Origin: Chloroflexota bacterium
GTDB lineage: Bacteria; Chloroflexota; Limnocylindria; P2-11E
Length of the DNA: 35,803 nucleotides
Assembly: GCA_005881885.1 (NCBI GenBank)
Contig: VBDX01000146.1
Coordinates: 1 to 35,803, forward strand
Reading direction: 5' to 3'
Part shown: positions 1-7,561 of the stretch, piece by piece
How positions within the stretch are numbered: position 1 is the stretch's first letter
Layout of the letters: every line of letters starts with the position of its first letter
Program-made: the position numbers and the translations under genes
Notes under the pieces: model-generated
What the model was told of the DNA's origin: nothing
What the model saw: the letters and a program-made list of their open reading frames with translations, nothing else
Database searches by the model: none

Positions 1-703
1 TGGCGGCACGCGGCGCTCGCTTTGGTGCGTCCCCGCTCGGCCGACCACGCTGGCCGCTCGCGCCGGGAGCGACGCGCGTCCTGATCACGCTGCGCATCGT
101 GACGCGTGGAGCCCAATCTTTCGGCAGCCCGCGCAGCACTCCGCGAACCTGCCGGAAACCGGCTTTCCGGAACATCGCGTCTGTGCCGAAGTACGCGAAG
201 TCGTCGTGGACGCGTTTGCGATCGGCGCGAGGGTAGGCCTCGACCGCCGGCGCGCCGCGCCTGCCCGCGTACTCGACGGCCGCGCGGATCATCGTGACCG
301 CGACGCCCTGACCCCGATGACCCCGGCGCACGGTGATGCACGGGATGACCCAGGCCGCGACATCGTCGACCGGAGGCGTCGCGCGCGAGTGCTCGATCCG
401 CGAGAAGTCGTAACGCGGTCCGAGCGAGATGAACCCGATCGGCTCCCCGCCCTGGTACGCGACAAGCCCGGCGGAGTTCTTGCGACGCCGCGCCAGCTTC
501 GCGAGCGCCACCCGGCGCCTCTCTTCATTCGTACCTGGACCGCCGCCGGTGATGCCGAGCTCGCGCTGCTGTGCGGGGCTGTATCGGGGAAAGAGGTCCC
601 AGCACGAGGCGCCCCATGTGCCACGCGTGACCGTCTTCACGTCGTCGACGCGCGCCGCCGTGAGCGGCCGGATCGTCAGGTTGCCGTCGCGAGCCCGCGC
701 CAT
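1..703 (-). CDS. GNAT-family N-acetyltransferase, 3' end outside the window
   Basis: The frame starts at ATG 703-701 and stays open to base 1, so at least 234 codons are visible and the C-terminus is missing. The protein begins MARARDGNLTIRPLTAARV. In the middle it has the acetyl-CoA-binding core of GNAT enzymes: the strand WVIPCITVRRGHRGQGV (motif A, the R/Q-x-x-G-x-G/A type), then a helix and the conserved late segment with FRKAGF. It probably transfers an acetyl group to a small molecule or protein amine; the substrate cannot be read from the sequence. The start lies inside the end of mrfB (28-base overlap), so the two may be translated together downstream of mrfA. The visible C-terminal tail after FRKAGFRQVRGVLRG is Arg/Pro rich and may be longer than in typical members. 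Confidence 0.8.
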   Translation of the reverse strand, partial: MARARDGNLTIRPLTAARVDDVKTVTRGTWGASCWDLFPRYSPAQQRELGITGGGPGTNEERRRVALAKLARRRKNSAGLVAYQGGEPIGFISLGPRYDFSRIEHSRATPPVDDVAAWVIPCITVRRGHRGQGVAVTMIRAAVEYAGRRGAPAVEAYPRADRKRVHDDFAYFGTDAMFRKAGFRQVRGVLRGLPKDWAPRVTMRSVIRTRVAPGASGQRGRPSGDAPKRAPRAA

Positions 704-1875
704 CGCTTCTTGGACAGTCTGCGTATTCGGCTCTCGGCTTGCCCGCGCCACCGTGACGAGCCAAGGCCGAGGTCCAGGAGCGTTTCCATCATCCGGAGTG
801 CGCGCTCGAGCTCACCGCGTCGCTCGAGGTGGCGCGCGAAAGCGATAGCGAGCTTTGCACGCAGGGCGTTGTCCCCGTCGTAGTACGCGCTCTCGTAGCA
901 GGCGAACGCCGCGTCGAGCTCGCCGGTCCGCTCGAATCCGCGCGCGAGCGCGAACGCCGCGGGTGCGTGGTCCGGAGCGCGACCCGTGCGCGCCGCGAGC
1001 ACCGCGCGTGCGACGCGATCCGTGATGCGAACGAGGGAGATCACATCGCGCGCGTTGTGCTCGAGCACCGGGGCGATGATCGCCGGATCGCGTTTGCGGA
1101 GGTAGTGGAAGTACGCATCGGGGATGAGCCAGCCGGGCACGTCGGCGATTCGCCCGTCGTCGAGGACGCTCTCCTCAAGCTGCTTTAAGGATGTGGACCC
1201 GAACCGGTCGCGCCACAGCCGCCGTGCCGGGTGCAGGAGGTCGAGGTGCGAATCATCGATCGTGAGCTCGCTGCGTATGGCCATGACGAAGCGAGTACGG
1301 ATGATCGGAAGATCGAACGATTTCCCGTTGTACGAGGCGCAGGCCCGGAACGGCTCGATCTCTTTCTTGAGAGCGGCGATGAACGCCCGCTCCGCACCGA
1401 GATCGAGGAGCAGGTGCTGCCGGAGGATCAGCTCCTTCCCGGCGAAATGAGCGACGCCGATGAGAAAGACGTACGTTCCCGTGCCGCCCGAGAGCCCCGT
1501 CGTCTCCGTATCGAGGAACAGCACGTCCTGCCATCGCTCAGGCGGATCGCCCTTGAGTCCGAGGTGCGCGACGAGTAGCGGATCGCACGCTCCCCTGCCG
1601 ACGATCTCGAGCCCGAGATCGTCGAGTGCGATCCGTTTCTCGTGGACGACGAATGGGGGAGAAGAGTCAGCGAGCGGCGCCGACCGAGGGCCCCCAGGGG
1701 TAGGGGCCCCTGGGCGCGTAGCGACCGACGGGAAACCGGCCGCCAGGCCGGAGGGGTCCCGGCGCGTAGAGAGGGTTTCGGTCGGCGCCGCGAGCTTCGC
1801 CCCACGTTCCCCATTGGCGATACGGGCGCGATCGCGCTCGACGATCTGCGCGATTCGAGCTCGGAGGTCGTTCAT
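676..1875 (-). CDS. mrfB: MrfB/YprB-type RNase H-like 3'-5' exonuclease with C-terminal TPR
   Basis: 399 aa. A DnaQ/RNase H-fold exonuclease of the YprB family; in Bacillus the YprA-YprB pair (MrfA-MrfB) repairs mitomycin C damage independently of UvrABC. The DEDD-type core is visible: LFLDTETTGL gives D122 and E124, YNGKSFDLP gives D188, and HNARDVISL gives the late Asp near 277. A helical repeat (TPR-like) region follows from about residue 305 (FALARGFERTGELDAAFACYE). The start is ATG 1875-1873 because it overlaps the mrfA stop as ATGA. An upstream in-frame extension exists but lies wholly within mrfA. Residues about 37-70, between the N-terminal helix and the nuclease domain, are a Pro/Gly/Arg-rich linker encoded by a palindromic DNA insert described separately. 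Function is by family; the pairing with mrfA makes it strong. Confidence 0.9.
   Translation of the reverse strand: MNDLRARIAQIVERDRARIANGERGAKLAAPTETLSTRRDPSGLAAGFPSVATRPGAPTPGGPRSAPLADSSPPFVVHEKRIALDDLGLEIVGRGACDPLLVAHLGLKGDPPERWQDVLFLDTETTGLSGGTGTYVFLIGVAHFAGKELILRQHLLLDLGAERAFIAALKKEIEPFRACASYNGKSFDLPIIRTRFVMAIRSELTIDDSHLDLLHPARRLWRDRFGSTSLKQLEESVLDDGRIADVPGWLIPDAYFHYLRKRDPAIIAPVLEHNARDVISLVRITDRVARAVLAARTGRAPDHAPAAFALARGFERTGELDAAFACYESAYYDGDNALRAKLAIAFARHLERRGELERALRMMETLLDLGLGSSRWRGQAESRIRRLSKKRWRGLATAT
1674..1791. repeat. Palindromic repeat element inserted in frame within mrfB
   Basis: The segment is bounded by a perfect 13-bp inverted repeat, GCGGCGCCGACCG (1674-1686) and CGGTCGGCGCCGC (1779-1791). 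Inside are a further inverted repeat built on CCCAGGGG / CCCCTGGG (about 1693-1712) and a direct repeat GGCGCGTAG on both sides. The element length keeps the mrfB frame open and encodes a low-complexity linker. It looks like a small mobile palindromic element that tolerates insertion in coding DNA, comparable in style to Rickettsia palindromic elements. No second full copy is visible in the window. Confidence 0.55.
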
Positions 1876-4163
1876 CGGAGGGCGAGGAGATCGGCGACGG
1901 CTTCGCGGACGTCGTGGCCCAGCGCGTGCGCCGGACCGACGCAGGACGGGCAACCGGTTCCGCAGCCACAGGAGTCGAGGTGCTCTCGGGCGCGCTCGAG
2001 GAGCGCGTCGGTCCATTTGAAGAGTCGCTCCGAGAAGCCGACGCCACCAGGGGTCATATCGAACAGGTAGATCGTCGGCAGCTCGGTATGGGGTGAGCGC
2101 ACCTCGACCGCGAGCCCGAGGTCGTGCGGGTCACACATGAGGAGAAGCGGCGCGAGGCCGTGCAGGAGATTGCCGAGCCCCGCGAGCGCGACCTCGACCC
2201 GCTCCCGTGGCCAGCCGGCCGTCGCATGCGCCGAGAGCGAAAGCCAGAACGACGTCGTCTGGAGCTCCTGCTCGGGGATGTGGATCTTGCCCCAGCCGAT
2301 GTTCTCGTGCGTGTACATCGTGAGCTTCTTGTAGATCGTGGCGATCGCCGACACGAGGACCTCGCCGTGTGCGCGGCCGAACCTCGGAGAGTCTTGCCGT
2401 GCGAACTCGTCGAGCACGCGGATGCGTACCGACTCGCCGGCCTGCGTGTAGTAATCGACCTTCACTTCGCGGACGTATGCCTTCGCGTTCTCCCAGTCGA
2501 GGCGCTCCACCTGGAGCTGGCGGCCCTCATGGAGATAGATAGCCTGCTCGTGCAGAGTCAGCGGCGCGCCGAAGCGATCGATCTCGCCGATGACGCGCTG
2601 CTTGCCGTCGGTCTGGTCGACGACCACGACGTTGTCCGAGGTCGCGGTCCGGAGCGACATCCCCTCGGCCGGGAACGACTGCGCGGACCAGTGGTAGCGG
2701 CCGTCGGCCTCGTGAAGGATGCCCTGCTCGTCGAGATACGAGAGCACACCCGGCGTGTCCTCCGTGCCAAAGCGCTCCTTCCGCTCGAAGGGAATCTCGA
2801 ACGCGCCGCACTTGAGGTGCTGAACGAGCAGGTGCAGGTTGTCCGGGTTCACGAGCCCGGCCTCGGGCGAGCGCTGCAGCACGTAATCGGGGTGCTGGAC
2901 GACGTACTGGTCCACCGGGAGCGATGTCGCCACGAGGAACGCCGCCGAGAGCTCCTCTCGCCGACCCGCGCGGCCCATCTGCTGCCAGGTGGACGCCACA
3001 GTGCCCGGGTAGCCGATGAGCACGGCGGCCTGTAGCGCGCCGATGTCGATGCCCAGCTCGAGCGCGTTCGTCGAGACGACGCCGCGCACCGATCCGTCGC
3101 GCAGCCCGCGCTCGATCGCGCGCCGTTCCGACGGAAGATACCCGCCGCGATAGCCGCGCACCAGATCGGGCGGCCACTGCGGCTGGGGGAAACGCGCGCG
3201 AAGGTAGGTGAGGAGCAGCTCCGTCGAGACGCGCGATCTCGTGAAGGCGATCGTCTGGACCCCCGACGCGAGGAGCGTCGCTGCGATGTCGCGTCCGGTG
3301 AACAGCGCACTCTTGCGGACGCCGAGCGACTGGTTCACGACGGGCGGGTTGACGAACACAAGCACCTTCTCGCCTCTGGGCGCGCCGTTTTTGTCGATGA
3401 CCACGACCTCGTCCTCGACGTGACGGCGAGCGAGCTCCTCAGGGTTCGCGATCGTCGCGGAGGTGCAGATGAAGACGGGGTGTGAACCGTAGAACGCGCA
3501 GACGCGTCGCAGCCGACGCAGGACGTTGGCGACGTTCGAGCCGAAGACGCCGCGGTACGTGTGGAGCTCGTCGAGCACGACGTAGCGGAGGTTCTCGAAG
3601 AGCTTCACCCACTTGGTGTGGTGGGGAAGGATGCCGGTGTGAAGCATGTCGGGGTTGGTGATCACCACGTGTCCGGCGCTGCGGATCGCGGCGCGAACCG
3701 CGGGAGGCGTGTCGCCGTCGTACGTGTAGGTCTTGAGCTCGATGTCGACGTCCTTCGCGAGCCGCTCGAGCTCGGTGAGCTGATCCTGGGCAAGCGCCTT
3801 GGTCGGGAAGATGTAGAGCGCGCGCGCGGTGGGATCCTTCGCGATCGCGTCGATGACCGGCAGGTCGTAGCAGAGGGTCTTGCCGCTTGCGGTTGGCGTA
3901 ACTACCACGGTGTGTTTCCCGGCGTGCGTGGTCTCAAGCGCGTCGGCCTGATGCGAGTACAGCGAGAGGATTCCGCGGCGGCGCAGCGTCGCCGAGATCC
4001 GGCCGTCGAGCCAAGCGGGGAACTCCGCGTAGCTCGCCCGGCGCGGCGGAATGCGCTCCCAGCGCGTGACCAGCTGCTTGAAGTCGGGGTCGCGCGCGAG
4101 CGTGTCGAGGATTTGCTCGAGGCTCACGCGCGCTGGGAACCGAACAGCCGTTCGTGGACTCAT
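1872..4163 (-). CDS. mrfA: MrfA/YprA-type DEAD/DEAH-box DNA helicase with C-terminal four-Cys DUF1998 domain
   Basis: 763 aa, the full length of the family. Two RecA-like domains: Walker A TPTASGKT (89-96), Walker B VVLDELHTY (D198-H201), motif III TSATI (234-238), then STNALELGIDIG and QMGRAGR for motifs V and VI. The C-terminus ends in DUF1998, with the Cys cluster CGCGTGCPSCVG (C732, C734, C738, C741) that binds metal in MrfA. By family it is an ATP-dependent helicase that works with the MrfB nuclease to remove mitomycin-type and possibly other lesions or crosslinks; this is inference from Bacillus. The ATG start overlaps the stop of the upstream tnpB gene (ATGA), which leaves no intergenic space for its own promoter. 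Transcription must come from within or before tnpB. Confidence 0.93.
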   Translation of the reverse strand: MSPRTAVRFPARVSLEQILDTLARDPDFKQLVTRWERIPPRRASYAEFPAWLDGRISATLRRRGILSLYSHQADALETTHAGKHTVVVTPTASGKTLCYDLPVIDAIAKDPTARALYIFPTKALAQDQLTELERLAKDVDIELKTYTYDGDTPPAVRAAIRSAGHVVITNPDMLHTGILPHHTKWVKLFENLRYVVLDELHTYRGVFGSNVANVLRRLRRVCAFYGSHPVFICTSATIANPEELARRHVEDEVVVIDKNGAPRGEKVLVFVNPPVVNQSLGVRKSALFTGRDIAATLLASGVQTIAFTRSRVSTELLLTYLRARFPQPQWPPDLVRGYRGGYLPSERRAIERGLRDGSVRGVVSTNALELGIDIGALQAAVLIGYPGTVASTWQQMGRAGRREELSAAFLVATSLPVDQYVVQHPDYVLQRSPEAGLVNPDNLHLLVQHLKCGAFEIPFERKERFGTEDTPGVLSYLDEQGILHEADGRYHWSAQSFPAEGMSLRTATSDNVVVVDQTDGKQRVIGEIDRFGAPLTLHEQAIYLHEGRQLQVERLDWENAKAYVREVKVDYYTQAGESVRIRVLDEFARQDSPRFGRAHGEVLVSAIATIYKKLTMYTHENIGWGKIHIPEQELQTTSFWLSLSAHATAGWPRERVEVALAGLGNLLHGLAPLLLMCDPHDLGLAVEVRSPHTELPTIYLFDMTPGGVGFSERLFKWTDALLERAREHLDSCGCGTGCPSCVGPAHALGHDVREAVADLLALR

Positions 4164-4290
4164 GCGGTCACTAACGGTCGCGCCGTTTCCCGCCGCATTT
4201 GGCGCCGGCCCGCACGACTCTCTCGGACCCTCGGCCTAGCGCCTACGTCATTCCGAGCCTCATCGTGCATCGCGCGCGCTGCGCCGGCGA
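4160..4290 (-). ncRNA. Candidate omega (re) RNA region at the 3' end of tnpB
   Basis: In tnpB elements the guide RNA scaffold overlaps the 3' end of the gene and its guide is read from DNA just past the element's right end. Here the terminal part of tnpB contains a compact hairpin AACGG-tcgcg-CCGTT (4173-4187) and GC-rich self-complementary stretches further up. It ends at the TGA that touches the mrfA ATG. If the right end is close to 4160, the guide would be the first mrfA codons. The exact ends are not determinable by eye. Confidence 0.35.
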
Positions 4291-5716
4291 GCCGCTCTGT
4301 CCCCGGTGAGGGGCTGGCGAACGAGGGATCGTCGCCACTCGCGACTTCAGCTCTGGTCCAGTCGACGAATCGCTCGACCGAGAGAACTCTCGACGCCGCC
4401 GGCAGGCGAAGTCCCGCACCTGACCAAGCACGTCGCGCTTGATCCGCATCGAGAGACCAAGTGGACCCCTTCGGATCCGGTTTGGTCATGATCGCTAGCC
4501 ACGCTGAGTAGATGTCGCGCTGAACTGGGCCGATTCCGCACGCACACTCGTGAAGACGGGTGCCCAAATCCTTGCGCAGAACCAAGCCGCAGCTGTGGCA
4601 TGTCTGCGACAGCCGCAGACTCGCAGGGAGGAATACGACCTGTCCGCCAGCGTTTTCGGCTTTGCGAACGAGATGGCGTATGAACGACGAAGGCGCAGCT
4701 GCACCCATCGTTCGTCCGTAGCGGCGTTGAAAGGCGCGAAATGAGTTCCGCTCGATCCGAAGGCGAATGCCCAAGGTCAGGAGTGCGTTCGCAATCCGAC
4801 CGTGTCGGCTCCGGCGCTCTGAGACTAATCGTCGATGGAGATCCGCGAGTTGCGTCTGGAGTTTCCGCTGACGTTTCGAAGGCCTTCGTTCTAGCCCACT
4901 CGACATACCCACTCGGGCGGCTTTGCGCTTCCGTTGAATCGCCCTTGAAAGCCCGGCAATCTTCACCCTTCGATCTCTGGTATCGCTTATGTCGACGATC
5001 GTGCCCGAGGTGGTTGTTGAGATCGCCATATAACTCAGCCCCGGATCGATCCCAATCAACTGAGTTCCGGGTAATTGAGTGTTGGGAGGGATGCCGGCAA
5101 CGATCAGTTGTGCAAAGAAACGGGTCTTCCCGCGAATACGTCGGCGAAGAACGCGTATCTGGCGGATTTCTGAAGTGAGCTGATCCGCGCTTGCCCCACC
5201 GTTGCGGCACAGCAATCGAAGTGACAGGGGTCGCCATTCCAGTCGAGCCCCGCGAACGCGAATGCCGGCGTCTGGATCTTCGCCAGCAATGCAGTCGAGC
5301 TGGTTTGGGCCCTTGTAGCGAGGACGACCAGTAACTCCGTAGTGGTGCTTCAGAACTGCGGTTAGCGCGCGAGTTGCCAGACTCCTACGTGCCTGTGCAT
5401 GAAGATGATTGGCGATCCACGTTCCGCTGAGCTTCTTTGTGGACCAGCGGTCCATCTCGTACTCGGTCAATCCATACCGGCGTTGAAGCTTTCTGAGGCA
5501 TTTTGTCCGCGCGGGACCCCGTCGCATTGCGACGGCCGCCGTGTAGCTGCGCGACTCAACAAGCAGACGTCTGCGCTTGTGACACTCCGACAGCGCGGCG
5601 TTGTACGCATGCCGAGCAGCCTCGAAGCGACTAACGAGAACCCGGCGTTCGGCAGGCGCAACCTGGAGTCCGAACTCGACGGTGTAGACCGGGCTGCTCG
5701 AACGTCTGTTCGACAT
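4160..5716 (-). CDS. tnpB: TnpB (IS605/IS1341-type) RNA-guided nuclease
   Basis: 518 aa from ATG 5716-5714; a TTG at 5752 would add 12 residues. The RuvC-like catalytic centre looks intact: IGIDPGLSYMAIS (D224), LRIERNSFRAFQRRYG (candidate E322) and VQRDIYSAWLA (D401). Between the last two lies a zinc ribbon with C373, C376, C391 and C393. A long basic C-terminal tail of about 110 residues follows, of the kind whose DNA usually also encodes the guide (omega/re) RNA. No tnpA transposase is present, so this is a tnpB-only element. Known TnpBs are RNA-guided DNA endonucleases that cut the empty donor site and favour retention of the element. The TGA overlaps the mrfA ATG, so the element's right end abuts the repair operon. 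Confidence 0.88.
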   Translation of the reverse strand: MSNRRSSSPVYTVEFGLQVAPAERRVLVSRFEAARHAYNAALSECHKRRRLLVESRSYTAAVAMRRGPARTKCLRKLQRRYGLTEYEMDRWSTKKLSGTWIANHLHAQARRSLATRALTAVLKHHYGVTGRPRYKGPNQLDCIAGEDPDAGIRVRGARLEWRPLSLRLLCRNGGASADQLTSEIRQIRVLRRRIRGKTRFFAQLIVAGIPPNTQLPGTQLIGIDPGLSYMAISTTTSGTIVDISDTRDRRVKIAGLSRAIQRKRKAARVGMSSGLERRPSKRQRKLQTQLADLHRRLVSERRSRHGRIANALLTLGIRLRIERNSFRAFQRRYGRTMGAAAPSSFIRHLVRKAENAGGQVVFLPASLRLSQTCHSCGLVLRKDLGTRLHECACGIGPVQRDIYSAWLAIMTKPDPKGSTWSLDADQARRAWSGAGLRLPAASRVLSVERFVDWTRAEVASGDDPSFASPSPGTERLAGAARAMHDEARNDVGARPRVRESRAGRRQMRRETARPLVTA

Positions 5717-5744
5717 GAAACGCAGAATATGGAACGCCTGTTCT

Positions 5745-5761
5745 GACGTCAAGATGACGCC
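5745..5761. repeat. Short hairpin upstream of tnpB, possible left-end structure
   Basis: GACGTCA-AGA-TGACGCC forms a 7-bp imperfect stem with a 3-nt loop between the tnpB ATG and the divergent secreted-protein gene. IS200/IS605-type elements carry subterminal hairpins at their left end, which this could be. It is followed by TTTTT on the plus strand, but no plus-strand gene precedes it, so a terminator role is less likely. Confidence 0.3.
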
Positions 5762-5764
5762 TTT

Positions 5765-7123
5765 TTGGGGCGGTTCCCTGCGTTCAATTGGCGGGTGGGC
5801 AGGCCTCTCGTCCTCGTTCTGGCCGTCGCGTTGCTGGCGCCTCAGGCGTCCCCGGCGGCTGCCTCAGCGATGCCCGAAGCACCGAGCTGCCCGATCTACC
5901 CGGCGGACGACGTGTGGCATTCGAACGTCCAGCAGATGCCGGTCCACCCGATGAGCGCCACCTGGATCGCGAACATGGGCGGCCCGACGCGTCTGCTCCA
6001 CCCGGACTTCGGCGGGCCGTACGGGTATCAGCTGCAGGTGACGAGCAACGCGACACCCACCACGCGCCTCTCCTTCCAATATGCCGACGAGAGCGATGAC
6101 GTGCCGTATCCGTTCACGGCGAACACGCCGATCGAGCCCGCGTCCGACGCGCATGCGTTCATGCTCAATAGGGACACCTGCGTGCTGTACGAGCTCTTCG
6201 CCGCATCCTGGAACGGCGGGCAGCCGACCGCAGGGTCCGGCGCGGTATTCGACCTCAAGTCATACGCGCTTCGCCCCGCCGGTTGGACGAGCGCTGACGC
6301 TGCGGGTCTTCCGATCTGGCCAGGCGTGTTGCGTTACGACGAGGTCGCGCGCGGTCTCGTCGATCACGCGATCCGCTTCACCGCGCAGCGCACCGACCGG
6401 AGCTACGTCTGGCCCGCACGACATCAGGCCGGCGCGGCCCGCGATCCAGCGCTGCCACCTATGGGCGCGCGGTTTCGCCTCAGCGCCAATTTCAGCTTCG
6501 AGGGTTGGAGCCCGCAGGCGCAGGTCGTCCTGATGGCGATGCAGCGCTACGGCCTGATCGTCGCGGACAACGGATCCAACTGGTTTTTTCAGGGCCAGGT
6601 CGACTCGCGCTGGGGAGACCAGCTTATCGCCGAACTGAAGCGCATCCCGGCGGGTGCGTTCGAGGCGGTCGACGCGTCGTCGCTCATGATCGACCCGAAC
6701 TCCGGTCGTGTCCCCGCGGCGTCGATGAATCAGGCTCTCCTCCCCGGATGGCATTCGACCTGGCAGCAGCAGTCCGCGTACCTCGTGATGCCGCCGGGCC
6801 AGGTGGCCGACTTCTGGATCCGCTTCTCGAACTCCGGGACGGAAACATGGCAGCGCGGTGTGTGGGGTAAGCAAGCGAACCTCGGGCTCAACGGCGACGA
6901 CAAGCTGCCGTATCGACTAGGGATGGCCGCGGACTGGCTATGGGACGACCGGATTGCGACGACGACCGCAGCGACGGTCGCGCCGGGCGAGATCGCGGAG
7001 TTCCGCTTCAAGGTGCGCGCGCCGACGGACTTCGGCACGTACCGCCTGAATCTGCGGCCGGTCATCGACGGCACGGTCTGGATGGAAGACCAGGGTGTCT
7101 TTTGGCTGATCGTCGTCCGGTAA
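5765..7123 (+). CDS. Secreted protein of unknown function with C-terminal NBR1-like Ig-like domain
   Basis: 452 aa from TTG 5765; GTG at 5795 (MGRPLVLVLAVALLAPQA) is an equally good start and puts the signal peptide right at the N-terminus. After a hydrophobic signal ending near SPAAASA comes a domain of about 300 residues with PIYPADDVWHSNVQQMPV, GLVDHAIRFT, YVWPARHQAG, PPMGARFRL and DNGSNWFFQG. I recognise these from a widespread but uncharacterised bacterial exported family. From about residue 330 on, the pattern W...MPPGQVADFWIRFSN... GTYRLNLRPVIDG resembles the Ig-like domain named after NBR1, a beta-sandwich used for binding. The substrate is unknown. It is transcribed divergently from tnpB with under 50 bases between them, so the transposon insertion may have removed the original promoter region. 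Confidence 0.75.
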   Translation: MGRFPAFNWRVGRPLVLVLAVALLAPQASPAAASAMPEAPSCPIYPADDVWHSNVQQMPVHPMSATWIANMGGPTRLLHPDFGGPYGYQLQVTSNATPTTRLSFQYADESDDVPYPFTANTPIEPASDAHAFMLNRDTCVLYELFAASWNGGQPTAGSGAVFDLKSYALRPAGWTSADAAGLPIWPGVLRYDEVARGLVDHAIRFTAQRTDRSYVWPARHQAGAARDPALPPMGARFRLSANFSFEGWSPQAQVVLMAMQRYGLIVADNGSNWFFQGQVDSRWGDQLIAELKRIPAGAFEAVDASSLMIDPNSGRVPAASMNQALLPGWHSTWQQQSAYLVMPPGQVADFWIRFSNSGTETWQRGVWGKQANLGLNGDDKLPYRLGMAADWLWDDRIATTTAATVAPGEIAEFRFKVRAPTDFGTYRLNLRPVIDGTVWMEDQGVFWLIVVR

Positions 7124-7536
7124 AGAAGCCCTCCGCCGACGGCTGGCAGGTGTTCCAAGGGACGAATGAGGGTCACGCGCTGTTCGCGAGGTTCGACAAA
7201 CGAGCGGCGCGGCTCGCGAAGGATCCGCGCTATTCGATCCAGATCGGGGTCGCCATCCCGCTTCGAGCGCCGGACCGCCATGGTCTGCCCAACACGCAGG
7301 AGATGGGGCAGCTCGCGGTCTTCGAAGACGCGCTCATCGAAAAGGTGGCCGCCAGAGCCGTGCTGGTGGGAGTCATCACCACAAACGGCAGGCGCGAGTT
7401 CGTGATGTACACGGCTTCCGGCGATTGGATCGCAGGCTTGCACGAAGATCTGAAGGCCGCGCTACCGAGTCATCAGGTCCAAGTGATGGCGCAGAACGAC
7501 CCGTCGTGGTCCGTCTATCGCCAATTTGTCAAGTGA
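7102..7536 (+). CDS. DUF695-like small protein
   Basis: The frame runs to TGA 7536 and encodes an acidic/basic alpha-beta protein beginning near DGWQVFQGTNEGHALFARF. It has YSIQIGVAIPLR, GQLAVFEDALIEKV and AVLVGVITTNGRREFVMY, the pattern of DUF695 proteins. The start is uncertain. TTG 7102 overlaps the end of the upstream gene by 22 bases and gives 144 aa. GTG 7150 would remove the conserved Trp and gives 128 aa. Neither has a clear Shine-Dalgarno sequence. It is probably cotranscribed with the secreted protein before it. Function unknown. Confidence 0.65.
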   Translation: MADRRPVKKPSADGWQVFQGTNEGHALFARFDKRAARLAKDPRYSIQIGVAIPLRAPDRHGLPNTQEMGQLAVFEDALIEKVAARAVLVGVITTNGRREFVMYTASGDWIAGLHEDLKAALPSHQVQVMAQNDPSWSVYRQFVK

Positions 7537-7561
7537 GGTCGCACCGGGGCACTTAGGTAGA

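Noticed and set aside
4160..5716. TnpB as a Cas12-like CRISPR effector
   Set aside because: Length, zinc ribbon and C-terminal tail fit a TnpB; there is no CRISPR array or cas gene in the window.
7102..7149. Frameshift joining the NBR1-like secreted protein and the DUF695 gene
   Set aside because: The secreted protein ends at a natural C-terminus of its last domain (VFWLIVVR), so the two are separate genes.
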